NCBI GenBank assembly: GCA_002315325.1
Contig: DCGU01000028.1
Coordinates: 12,927 to 42,743 of the forward strand
Direction of reading: 5' to 3'
DNA: 29,817 nucleotides
From: Clostridiales bacterium UBA1770
GTDB lineage: Bacteria > Bacillota > Clostridia > Oscillospirales > CAG-272
In this document: positions 23,750-29,817 of the stretch, piece by piece
How positions within the stretch are numbered: the first letter of the stretch is position 1
Layout of the letters: each line of letters starts with the position of its first letter
Translations under genes and position numbers: made by a program
Notes under the pieces: model-generated
Database searches by the model: none
What the model saw: the letters and a program-made list of their open reading frames with translations, nothing else
What the model was told of the DNA's origin: nothing

Positions 23750-24640
23750 TTATTTCTCCGTGATTTCATAGGTCTGGAACCCGATGACAAAGTCGTACCG
23801 TACGGTTTTCCCGTCGGGCGTTTGGACGATTAGCTCAGTTTTCCCTTTTTTCGTAAAATCGCCGTGCACCATATAAGAGTCAAGTGATTCGTGATATTCG
23901 ACGGATACGTCGCCGTATTTGGGATCTGCCAACGATACCGTATACGCTTGGGTGAGACTTTCACCATCCACGGTCATTCCAAAGTCCGTGTCGTAAATAA
24001 ACGGATGGATGAAAGTATTGATGGTAATTCCTACAATGAGCAGGGCACTGATGATGGTGCCGATCAGTCTAATCTTTTTGTTATGGAACAAAACGTTGGG
24101 GTAGAGAAGCATGGCGCCGGCGCAAAAAAAGGATATTAGGATGTAGCAGGGACGGCAGAACGTAAAATAAGCTAAATACGTTGCGTAGCTGCTCGCCGTG
24201 AGCAGAATCATGGGGAACAAAATGAGATAGCCCCACCATTTATCCTTTTTGATATAGTACCCGATAAAACCCATGGGAAAGCAAAGCAGCGTCCACACGA
24301 ACCAATACTTATAATATTGGAACAGGTTCCACCCCTGCCAACTGAAGGGAACTTGCAACAAATACACCAACGGCTGGCTGATCAAAAAGAATACAAAACA
24401 TTTCAGCGCAGAATCCAAATTGGACTTTGCGTTCATGATAATCATAATGCCGAATAAAATCCACACTTCCATCGTTACCGCAATCGTATGGAGCGAGGTG
24501 TCTTTCAACTGTGGAATGATGCATACCAGCGCCGTGTATACACCGGTCACGACGGCAAACAGCAGGATTTTGGGCCAAGTCAAATTAATCCCGCCGAATG
24601 CTTTTTTAATCATTTTCTTTATTTTTATCAAATTATCCAT
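23750..24640 (-). CDS. Membrane protein of unknown function
   Basis: 296 residues. Seven hydrophobic segments are visible at about residues 25-43, 52-70, 80-98, 112-131, 137-155, 160-182 and 189-212, followed by a soluble C-terminal portion (about 215-296) containing FGMTVDGESLTQAY, VEYHESLDSYMVHG and TVRYDFVIGF, which may be a small extracytoplasmic beta domain. I do not recognise a family. The start at 24640 (ATG) has only a weak GAAAG upstream. It precedes the P-loop gene by 23 bases, so the two may be co-transcribed. Confidence 0.75.
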   Translation of the reverse strand: MDNLIKIKKMIKKAFGGINLTWPKILLFAVVTGVYTALVCIIPQLKDTSLHTIAVTMEVWILFGIMIIMNAKSNLDSALKCFVFFLISQPLVYLLQVPFSWQGWNLFQYYKYWFVWTLLCFPMGFIGYYIKKDKWWGYLILFPMILLTASSYATYLAYFTFCRPCYILISFFCAGAMLLYPNVLFHNKKIRLIGTIISALLIVGITINTFIHPFIYDTDFGMTVDGESLTQAYTVSLADPKYGDVSVEYHESLDSYMVHGDFTKKGKTELIVQTPDGKTVRYDFVIGFQTYEITEK

Positions 24641-24712
24641 AAGCTTTCAAACATATTGCATATCTTCTTCCGTTATTTAAAAACGCACTTGAAATATAGT
24701 TCTGCTGCCATC

Positions 24713-24853
24713 TCAACGCGGCTTGCTCTGCAATAAAAACGTATTTATTGTTTCATTTATTGCATCATTTTGCATTTCAGAATACATCATTCCGTTTAGC
24801 GCTTCATAATCTATCCAAACCAGAGTGTGGTCAACTTCTATTGGTTCTTTCAC
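24713..24853 (-). pseudogene. C-terminal remnant of a NUDIX hydrolase
   Basis: The minus strand from GTG 24853 to TGA 24713 encodes about 46 residues, KEPIEVDHTLVWIDYEALN and then a run with MQNDAINETINTFLL. This looks like the last strand and helix of a NUDIX hydrolase, in which EP-x-E-x-DHTLVW precedes the C-terminal helix. The catalytic NUDIX box is missing; where it should lie is the rlmD gene. The frame is also open back to the rlmD stop, so read-through could append it. No ribosome binding site belongs to it other than the GGAG in the end of rlmD. The 225-base gap 24641-24865 holds nothing else I can assign. Confidence 0.55.
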
Positions 24854-24865
24854 TTTATTTGATAA

Positions 24866-26260
24866 TCATTTTTTCTCCTTCAAACATAGCCCTATTACTG
24901 TCTCCACGTGTCCCGTGCGGGGGAAGAGGTCGACGGGGGTGACGGTGCCGAGGGTATAGCCCTTTTCACGGAACAGGGCGCAGTCACGGGCCAGCGTCTC
25001 GTGATTGCAGGAAATGTAAACGATTTTGGGCACGTTCCGTTTGGCAATCGCCTCGATGAGTTCCGGTGTCGTACCTTTGCGCGGCGGGTCCAAAACCACC
25101 ACGTCGGGGTCAACGGGTGTGCCGTCCACGGCGGCAGCGGCCAGAAATTTTTCGGCGTCCGACGCGTCACCGCAAACAAAGCGCGCGTTGGTGATGCCGT
25201 TGGCTGCGGCATTCTGCGCGGCACAGGCGGCGGCTTCCGGCACGATTTCAATGCCGAACACGGATTGAACTTTGTGCGCCATCGACAACCCGATGGAACC
25301 GATGCCGCAATATAAATCCAGCAGCGTTTCGGTACCCTGCAGGTCTGTTTTTTCGGCGGCAATACCATACAGTAATTCGGTGGCGTCGTGATTGACCTGA
25401 TAAAAAGCGGCCGGATCGATGCGCAGCGTCAGGCCGCACAACACGTCGGTGAGATAGGGCGTCCCCCACAGCGTCGTGTAGGTTTCCCCCAACACGACGT
25501 TGGTGTTTTGCATATTGTGATTGAGAACGATACCGCATACGGCAGGGAATTTTTCACGCAGCGCTGCAACCAATGCGTCGGCGTGGGGCAGGGTTTTGCC
25601 GTTGATGACGGGACAAACCAAAATCTGTCCCGAAACGAACCCCATCCGCAAATACACGTGGCGCAATAGTCCTTTGCCCGTGGTTTCGTCGTATGCCGGC
25701 ACGTTGTATTCTTTGGCAAACGCGCAGACCGTCTTCATAATGTCGGCAAATACGGGCGGGAGCAGGGGACAGGCTTCGGCGGCAATGACACGATGCGTTT
25801 TGGCCGCATAAAAGCCGGCGACAGGGCCGTCCTTGCCGGCGGCTACGGGGTATTGCCCTTTGTTGCGGTAACCGGTTGTGACGCCCGTGGCACGTACTGC
25901 TTCTACGGTCACGTCGGACAAACCCGCTTTACGGAAGGAAGCGACGACGTCATCGTGCTTGTATTGCAGTTCCCGCTCGTAGGTGACGTCACGATAGACG
26001 CAGCCGCCGCAGGAGGCAGGCGCCGAGCAAAAGGGCTCGGCCGGCCGTTCCGGTGATGCCGTGATAACGGCTTCCAAATGCCCGACCGCATAGCCGGAGG
26101 CTATTTTGATGACTTTGGCATCAATGACGTCACCCGGCACGGTCCCGGGGACAAAAATCACCATGCCGTCCGGCAAGTGTGCAATACCGTACCCCATATT
26201 GGAAAGTGCGGTGACGTTGACGCGAAATATATCGTTTTTCTTGGTTGTACGTGCTGGCAT
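24866..26260 (-). CDS. rlmD: 23S rRNA (uracil-5)-methyltransferase of the RlmD/RumA family
   Basis: 464 residues. An N-terminal TRAM domain (about 1-60; DIFRVNVTALSNMGYGIA and PDGMVIFVPGTVPGDVI) is followed by the 4Fe-4S cysteines in CSAPASCGGC, then a SAM domain with LDLYCGIGSIGLSMA, VVLDPPRKG and the catalytic cysteine motif YISCNHETLARD. It methylates C5 of a uridine in RNA, usually U1939 or a near site in 23S rRNA; Gram-positive paralogues may target tRNA U54 or 23S U747, so exact target is uncertain. ATG 26260 has AGGGG 5 bases upstream; a longer start at 26290 would lie upstream of this site. A consensus promoter lies at 26293-26322. Confidence 0.92.
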   Translation of the reverse strand: MPARTTKKNDIFRVNVTALSNMGYGIAHLPDGMVIFVPGTVPGDVIDAKVIKIASGYAVGHLEAVITASPERPAEPFCSAPASCGGCVYRDVTYERELQYKHDDVVASFRKAGLSDVTVEAVRATGVTTGYRNKGQYPVAAGKDGPVAGFYAAKTHRVIAAEACPLLPPVFADIMKTVCAFAKEYNVPAYDETTGKGLLRHVYLRMGFVSGQILVCPVINGKTLPHADALVAALREKFPAVCGIVLNHNMQNTNVVLGETYTTLWGTPYLTDVLCGLTLRIDPAAFYQVNHDATELLYGIAAEKTDLQGTETLLDLYCGIGSIGLSMAHKVQSVFGIEIVPEAAACAAQNAAANGITNARFVCGDASDAEKFLAAAAVDGTPVDPDVVVLDPPRKGTTPELIEAIAKRNVPKIVYISCNHETLARDCALFREKGYTLGTVTPVDLFPRTGHVETVIGLCLKEKK

Positions 26261-26292
26261 AGTTTCCCCTATTATAATAAATATACACAATA

Positions 26293-26322
26293 ATTATACT
26301 ACTTTTCTTTAATCACTGTCAA
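26293..26322 (-). promoter_or_regulatory. Consensus sigma-A promoter for the rlmD transcript
   Basis: On the minus strand, TTGACA (26322-26317) and TATAAT (26298-26293) are separated by 18 bases, both exact matches. The predicted start point leaves a leader of about 25 bases before the ATG at 26260. This promoter may drive much of the minus-strand run. Confidence 0.85.
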
Positions 26323-26378
26323 CAATCGGCATTATATATTGGCGAAAAAAGAAAAAACGGGAACCGTGAAAAAAAGCA

Positions 26379-26407
26379 TTGTGCAACGTCCTAAAATATA
26401 GTATAAT
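26379..26407 (+). promoter_or_regulatory. Predicted sigma-A promoter for glucokinase
   Basis: TTGTGC (26379-26384) and TATAAT (26402-26407) are 17 bases apart. The -10 is exact and the -35 matches TTG and the spacing. A ribosome binding site AAAGGAG (26447-26453) lies 8 bases before the start at 26462. Confidence 0.75.
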
Positions 26408-26461
26408 GATGTCAAGTTAAGTTGCGGCTTCGGCTGCGTATTTCTTAAAGGAGAATGAATT

Positions 26462-27427
26462 ATGGCACAGTATCGTATCGGTGTTGACCTCGGCGGAACC
26501 AATATTGCCGTCGGTGTGGTTGACGAAAAATATCAAATTATTACCAAGGGCAGCGTGCCGACCGGTGCAGACCGTGAAGCAGCGCTGATTATGGACGACA
26601 TGGCCGCCCTTTGCAAGAAGGTTGTGGCTGAAGCCGGCATTACGCTTGCCGACGTCGTGTCTGCCGGTATTGCAGCGCCCGGTACCATCAATTCCACCGA
26701 CGGCGTTGTGGAATATTCCAATAACCTGCGTTGGAGCAAGTTCCCGATTTGCAAACTGCTCAGCGAACGCTTGAACAATCTGCCCGTTTACGTAGAGAAC
26801 GACGCTAACGCTGCCGCATGGGGTGAAGCCATCGCGGGTGCAGCACGCGGTGTCAAGAACAGCGTTATGATTACGCTCGGCACCGGTGTCGGCGGCGGTA
26901 TCGTGATCGACGGCAAAATGTACACCGGTTTCAACCATGCCGGCGGTGAACTTGGTCATATGGGTATCGTTGTGGACGGTCGTCCCTGTACCTGCGGCCG
27001 CCGCGGCTGCTGGGAAGCTTACTCTTCCGCTACGGCACTGATCCGTATGACGGAAGAAAAGATTGACGAGTGCAACATTCTCGGCGTTCCCACCATGATG
27101 AACGAAATGAAGGCTGCCAAGGGCCGTGTCACCGGTCGTACCGCATTTGAAGGTATGCGTGCCGGCGATAAGGCTGCCACCGAGGTCGTCAAGTCCTACG
27201 TGCACTATTTGGCAAACGGTATTGCTTCTCTGATTAATATCTTCCAGCCCGAGATTCTGTCCATCGGCGGCGGTGTCTCCAACGAAAAGCAGTTCCTGTT
27301 GGATCTGCTGATGCCCGAAGTGCGCGGTGCACAGTACGGCGGCGACGCTGTGGCGCAGACCAAGATTGTCATTGCCGAACTCGGAAACGATGCAGGGATT
27401 ATCGGCGGCGCCGTTTTGGGAATTTGA
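26462..27427 (+). CDS. glcK: ROK-family glucokinase
   Basis: 321 residues that phosphorylate glucose with ATP in the cytoplasm. The N-terminal phosphate loop is GVDLGGTNIAVGVVD. A zinc-binding signature GELGHMGI followed by CTCGRRGCWE near residue 180 is the ROK hallmark, and GTGVGGGIVIDG and LSIGGGVSNEKQF complete the ATP site. The catalytic Asp is in YVENDANAAAWGEA. ATG 26462 has AAAGGAG 8 bases upstream and a promoter at 26379. Codon use differs from most minus-strand neighbours, with many AAG, CGT and GGC codons, as expected for a highly expressed gene. It is the first plus-strand gene. Confidence 0.95.
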   Translation: MAQYRIGVDLGGTNIAVGVVDEKYQIITKGSVPTGADREAALIMDDMAALCKKVVAEAGITLADVVSAGIAAPGTINSTDGVVEYSNNLRWSKFPICKLLSERLNNLPVYVENDANAAAWGEAIAGAARGVKNSVMITLGTGVGGGIVIDGKMYTGFNHAGGELGHMGIVVDGRPCTCGRRGCWEAYSSATALIRMTEEKIDECNILGVPTMMNEMKAAKGRVTGRTAFEGMRAGDKAATEVVKSYVHYLANGIASLINIFQPEILSIGGGVSNEKQFLLDLLMPEVRGAQYGGDAVAQTKIVIAELGNDAGIIGGAVLGI

Positions 27428-27439
27428 TTTAGGGACTGT

Positions 27440-27554
27440 AAAAAAAGCGCAGAACGGAAAAGCAATGAAGTGTTCTTTTGCGTTTTGAATCACATGTCGG
27501 AAAACGTACGTCAATACGATTTTTTGTAAATGTCGTAAAAAGACGTGCTTTTCC
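27440..27554 (+). other. Two consecutive hairpins after glucokinase with possible alternative pairing
   Basis: Hairpin 1 (27440-27486): AAAA, CGCA and GAAC on the left pair with GTTC, TGCG and TTTT on the right, with small bulges. Hairpin 2 (27499-27554): GGAAAACG-TACGTC and TACGA pair with TCGTA and GACGTGCTTTTCC. The loop of hairpin 1 contains GGAAAAGCA (27456-27464), a perfect complement of TGCTTTTCC (27546-27554), the right arm of hairpin 2, so the two could exchange. This is only sequence symmetry; whether it forms a functional RNA is unknown. Confidence 0.5.
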
Positions 27555-27556
27555 TA

Positions 27557-27630
27557 ACGTCGAAAGGCTCCCTTGACGTACGAGTATGTACGTCTGACGG
27601 GGGCCTTTCGGCGTTTCTGCATCTTTTTTT
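27557..27630 (+). terminator. Likely intrinsic terminator of the glucokinase transcript
   Basis: A long stem pairs ACGTCGAAAGGC (27557-27568) with GCCTTTCGGCGT (27603-27614), then CCC with GGG, and an apical stem GACGTAC/GTACGTC with loop GAGTAT. It is followed by TTTC and, after a short spacer, a T run ending at 27630. The stem is unusually long for a simple terminator and resembles repeat elements found in gut Ruminococcaceae intergenic regions. Confidence 0.7.
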
Positions 27631-27751
27631 CCTAGCCCCTAAAAACGTGCAAAATAAGGTTTGATCATAAATCAAAGCCATTGGATGCTTTTTCCCCGTT
27701 TTCAGAATGAGGTTAAAAAGCGTTGAATAGGAAAGGAATAAAGTAATACTG

Positions 27752-27780
27752 TTTCATAAATGCCCCAAAAGTGATATAAT
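27752..27780 (+). promoter_or_regulatory. Possible promoter for the methyltransferase-hsp33 unit
   Basis: TATAAT at 27775-27780 is exact; a -35-like TTCATA (27752-27757) lies 17 bases upstream. The rest of the gap 27631-27830 has a small palindrome, TTTGAT-CATAA-ATCAAA (27660-27676), that could be an operator, and no gene. Confidence 0.5.
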
Positions 27781-27830
27781 AATACGATGATAATAAAATC
27801 CGCCGGGAACGGTGGGAAAGGACGGCCAAA

Positions 27831-28589
27831 ATGGGATGTGAGGGTTACAACGCGCTGGCAGCGGTGTACGAACAATTGAATAATGAGATTGATTACGCCG
27901 CCTGGGCAGACTATATGGAACGCCTGTTTGACCGATATCTGCCGGCACGGCCGGAACTTGTGCTTGACCTGGCGTGCGGTACGGGTGTTGTGACGCGCGA
28001 GCTGTCACGGCGCGGGTACGATATGATCGGTGTGGACGGCTCTGCCGAGATGCTGTCGCAGGCCTTTATGGCGGGACAACCCAACCCGATTTTGTATCTG
28101 CAGCAGGATATGCGCTCGTTTGAACTCTACGGCACGGTCGGTGCCGTCGTCTGCTGCCTGGACAGTCTGAACTATTTGTTGAAACCGGCAGATTTGAAAA
28201 AGTGCCTGGCGCTCGTACACAACTATTTGGATCCGGACGGCCTGTTCCTGTTTGACGTCAATACGCCGTATAAGTTTGAAAACGTTTACGGCGATAACGA
28301 TTATATTTTGGAAAACGAAACCGACGGCGTCTATTGCGGCTGGCAGAACCATTACGACCGGGAAAAGAAAACCTGTGATTTCGACCTGACCATTTTCACG
28401 CAGACAGAGGACGGATTGTATCGGAAAGAAACCGAGCATCAAATCGAGCGCTGCTACGATAAGGATGAAATCCTAACCATTTTGCAGGAAACGGGTTTTG
28501 AATGCCTTGCCGTAGAGGCGGATTTCAACGGTACGGCTCCCGGGGAAAAATGCGAGCGCTGGTATTTTACCGCACGCTGCAAAAAATAA
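27831..28589 (+). CDS. Class I SAM-dependent methyltransferase
   Basis: 252 residues. Motif I is LVLDLACGTGVVTRELSRRGYDMIGVDGS near residues 43-72, with VVCCLDSLNYL as motif II and LDPDGLFLFDVNTPYKF as motif III of the small-molecule methyltransferase group. It resembles the methyltransferases found next to ribosomal silencing factor RsfS in Bacillota. The substrate is unknown. ATG 27831 has AAAGGA about 8 bases upstream. It ends 42 bases before the hsp33 start and is probably co-transcribed with it. Confidence 0.85.
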   Translation: MGCEGYNALAAVYEQLNNEIDYAAWADYMERLFDRYLPARPELVLDLACGTGVVTRELSRRGYDMIGVDGSAEMLSQAFMAGQPNPILYLQQDMRSFELYGTVGAVVCCLDSLNYLLKPADLKKCLALVHNYLDPDGLFLFDVNTPYKFENVYGDNDYILENETDGVYCGWQNHYDREKKTCDFDLTIFTQTEDGLYRKETEHQIERCYDKDEILTILQETGFECLAVEADFNGTAPGEKCERWYFTARCKK

Positions 28590-28631
28590 CCGCGGCATTT
28601 GTTGCATAGAGAAAAGAAGGAAAAATCAATT

Positions 28632-29540
28632 ATGAACGAGAATCAAAGTAAAAATACGATATTTCGCGCTATGTCGCAGGACGGTAGCGCCCGCATCATC
28701 GTGATGCATTCCACGGCGCTGGTCAATCGTGCCATTGCCTACCACCATACGGCTCCCGTCGCAACGGCGGCGCTCGGCCGACTGTTGACGGGCGTATCCA
28801 TGATGGGCAGCCTGATGGGGGAAAAGAATGATGAGGTGACGGTGACGCTGGCCGGTGACGGCCCGCTCGGTCACGTAACGGCTATTGCCGACTGGTGCGG
28901 CAACGTCCGCGGCTGCGTCGGCAATCCCGACGTGGAACTGCCGCTCAAACCCAACGGCAAATTGGACGTCGGCGGTGCCGTCGGCAAAGGCTCTTTGAAT
29001 ATTGTCCGTGATAATGGGGAAGGGGAGCCCTACGTCGGTTCCATTGACCTGGTATCCGGTGAGGTTGCCGAAGATTTGACGGCCTACTATGCGCAAAGCG
29101 AACAGATTCCGACCATTTGCGCTCTCGGCGTATTGGTGGACACCGATTGCACCTGCCGTGCAGCCGGCGGTATCTTGATTCAACTGCTCCCCGGTGCCGA
29201 CAGCCACGTCATAGATTTGCTGGAACGCAATGCACGGGATCTCGGCAACGTGTCCGGTATGATTGACGCCGGCATGACCAACGAACAAATTGTGCAGATT
29301 GCTTTCCGCGACATCCCCTACGATCCGTTCGATGAAATTGACGTCGATTACGTTTGTCCCTGTAACCGCGAACGGACGGAAAAGGCGCTGATTGCCGTCG
29401 GACCGAAGGATTTGTATGAGATGCTGGAAGAGCAGAAAAAGGAAGGAAAACCGGACGCACTCGAGGTGTCCTGCCGTTTCTGCGACAAAAAGCAGGTCTT
29501 CACTCGAGCCGACGTTGACGCCCTTTTTGAAAAGGCATAA
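28632..29540 (+). CDS. hslO: Hsp33 redox-regulated chaperone
   Basis: 302 residues. Under oxidative stress Hsp33 loses zinc, forms disulfides and holds unfolding proteins. The N-terminal domain with RAMSQDGSARII and the central VTAIADWCGNVRGCVGNPDVELPLKPNGKLDVGGAVGKGSL stretch (broken by other motifs) are typical. The C-terminal redox switch has CPCNRERTEKAL and CRFCDKKQ, the CxC and CxxC zinc ligands. I start at ATG 28632, with AAGGA about 9 bases upstream, because an upstream TTG at 28599 would make an atypical N-terminus. The tRNA cluster follows it. Confidence 0.95.
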   Translation: MNENQSKNTIFRAMSQDGSARIIVMHSTALVNRAIAYHHTAPVATAALGRLLTGVSMMGSLMGEKNDEVTVTLAGDGPLGHVTAIADWCGNVRGCVGNPDVELPLKPNGKLDVGGAVGKGSLNIVRDNGEGEPYVGSIDLVSGEVAEDLTAYYAQSEQIPTICALGVLVDTDCTCRAAGGILIQLLPGADSHVIDLLERNARDLGNVSGMIDAGMTNEQIVQIAFRDIPYDPFDEIDVDYVCPCNRERTEKALIAVGPKDLYEMLEEQKKEGKPDALEVSCRFCDKKQVFTRADVDALFEKA

Positions 29541-29570
29541 ATTTTTGTCAAAAAAACTTGTCGGAATATA

Positions 29571-29599
29571 TTGACAAGGGATGTTACGTATGGTATAAT
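29571..29599 (+). promoter_or_regulatory. Consensus sigma-A promoter of the tRNA cluster
   Basis: TTGACA (29571-29576) and TATAAT (29594-29599) are exact and 17 bases apart. The start point is near 29606 and the first tRNA begins at 29635. The -35 lies inside an inverted repeat CTTGTC/GACAAG (29557-29578). Confidence 0.9.
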
Positions 29600-29606
29600 T
29601 ACTGCC

Positions 29607-29628
29607 GTCGCGCCACCATGGTGACGAC
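29607..29628 (+). other. Short hairpin in the tRNA leader
   Basis: The leader holds the palindrome CACCATGGTG (29614-29623) flanked by GTCG and CGAC, giving a stem of about 8 pairs. It may act in processing of the primary tRNA transcript; this is inference only. Confidence 0.4.
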
Positions 29629-29634
29629 GACAAT

Positions 29635-29710
29635 GGAAGCATAGCTCAGCTGGGAGAGCATCTGCCCTACAAGCAGAGGGTCATAGGTTCGAGCCCTATT
29701 GTTTCCACCA
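29635..29710 (+). tRNA. tRNA-Val (anticodon TAC)
   Basis: 76 bases including encoded CCA (29708-29710). Acceptor arms GGAAGCA and TGTTTCC pair fully with one G-T; the D stem follows from AGCTCAGCTGGGAGAGC, the anticodon loop is CCTACAA giving TAC, and GGTTCGAGCC is the T arm. It decodes GTA and other valine codons. Confidence 0.95.
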
Positions 29711-29712
29711 CT

Positions 29713-29789
29713 GGCCTGGTAGCTCAGTTGGTTAGAGCGCTAGCCTGTCACGCTAGAGGTCATGGGTTCGAACCCCATCCAGGTCGCCA
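29713..29789 (+). tRNA. tRNA-Asp (anticodon GTC)
   Basis: 77 bases including CCA. Acceptor arms GGCCTGG and CCAGGTC pair with one G-T, the anticodon loop reads CTGTCAC with GTC, and GGGTTCGAACCCC is the T arm. It lies two bases after tRNA-Val, in the same transcript. Confidence 0.95.
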
Positions 29790-29795
29790 GTGAAT

Positions 29796-29817
29796 GCCTC
29801 TGTAGCTCAGTTGGTAG
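29796..29817 (+). tRNA. Start of a third tRNA gene, cut by the window edge
   Basis: GCCTCTG followed by TAGCTCAGTTGGTAG gives the 5' acceptor strand, positions 8-9 and the D stem and loop of a tRNA. The anticodon is beyond the end, so identity is not known (Thr or Phe are possible by position and sequence). Confidence 0.85.

Noticed and set aside
26261..26461. A small gene between rlmD and glcK
   Set aside because: The 200 bases are AT-rich with two divergent promoters and the two binding sites; no frame with a start and binding site fits.
26417..27514. A 365-residue minus-strand open frame, longer than glcK, opposite it
   Set aside because: glcK has a promoter, AAAGGAG, zinc motif and ATP site. 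The antisense frame is rich in His and Gln with no family mark, a typical shadow of a high-bias gene.
27557..27630. A mobile repeat element (MITE) after glcK
   Set aside because: There is one inverted repeat, but no second copy, flanking duplication or transposase in the window, so a terminator is the simpler call; genome-wide copies would change this.
28626..29642. A 338-residue minus-strand open frame opposite hslO
   Set aside because: It runs into the tRNA promoter and leader and has no binding site; the plus strand is clearly Hsp33.

Overview
The window looks like chromosome from a Clostridia-type Bacillota, probably a gut Oscillospirales relative of roughly 50% GC. This is inferred, not proven. 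The signs are the family make-up (GH125 mannosidase, aldo/keto reductase with a double ferredoxin tail, split cobalamin methionine synthase, RhaM, YitT, ROK glucokinase), strong AGGAG-type ribosome binding sites with frequent GTG and TTG starts, sigma-A promoters, and tRNA-Val and tRNA-Asp genes of Clostridia-like sequence. No phage, insertion sequence, CRISPR or plasmid gene was seen.

Bases 1 to 26260 hold about 27 genes that all read on the minus strand. From right to left: rlmD; a small remnant of a NUDIX hydrolase; a membrane protein of unknown role; a P-loop kinase fused to a DUF1835-like domain; a hexapeptide acetyltransferase; a frameshifted DUF3089 lipoprotein hydrolase; two GNAT acetyltransferases; a GH3-family acyl-adenylate enzyme; the CstA transporter; a highly divergent SLC1-type transporter with an extra cytoplasmic N-terminal domain; an amidohydrolase; a chloramphenicol-acetyltransferase-fold protein; an EamA exporter; a hypoxanthine/uracil-DNA glycosylase; a small Ntn-hydrolase; another GNAT; rhamnose mutarotase; and a short YitT protein ended by a strong terminator at 9661-9692. 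A new promoter at 9620-9648 then serves a membrane-anchored EEP-fold phosphodiesterase/nuclease, followed by an MFS transporter, a lipoprotein cyclophilin, a NIF3-like protein, a hotdog thioesterase, the Fe-S aldo/keto reductase, the GH125 mannosidase, metF, a stand-alone methionine-synthase activation domain and the first half of metH.

From 26379 rightward the strand switches to plus: ROK glucokinase with its own promoter, a 400-base intergenic stretch with three consecutive hairpins, a SAM methyltransferase, the redox chaperone Hsp33, and a tRNA cluster (Val, Asp and the start of a third) with a consensus promoter. The 26261-26461 gap is a divergent promoter region.

The clearest functional unit is methionine synthesis: MetF makes 5-methyl-THF, MetH uses it through cobalamin, and the separate activation-domain protein re-methylates inactive cobalamin with SAM. 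Most other genes are single metabolic, repair or transport functions in loose co-directional runs. The most unusual items are the transporter with the extra domain (14993-16579), the three-hairpin block after glucokinase (27440-27630), the kinase-DUF1835 fusion, and the broken DUF3089 gene.
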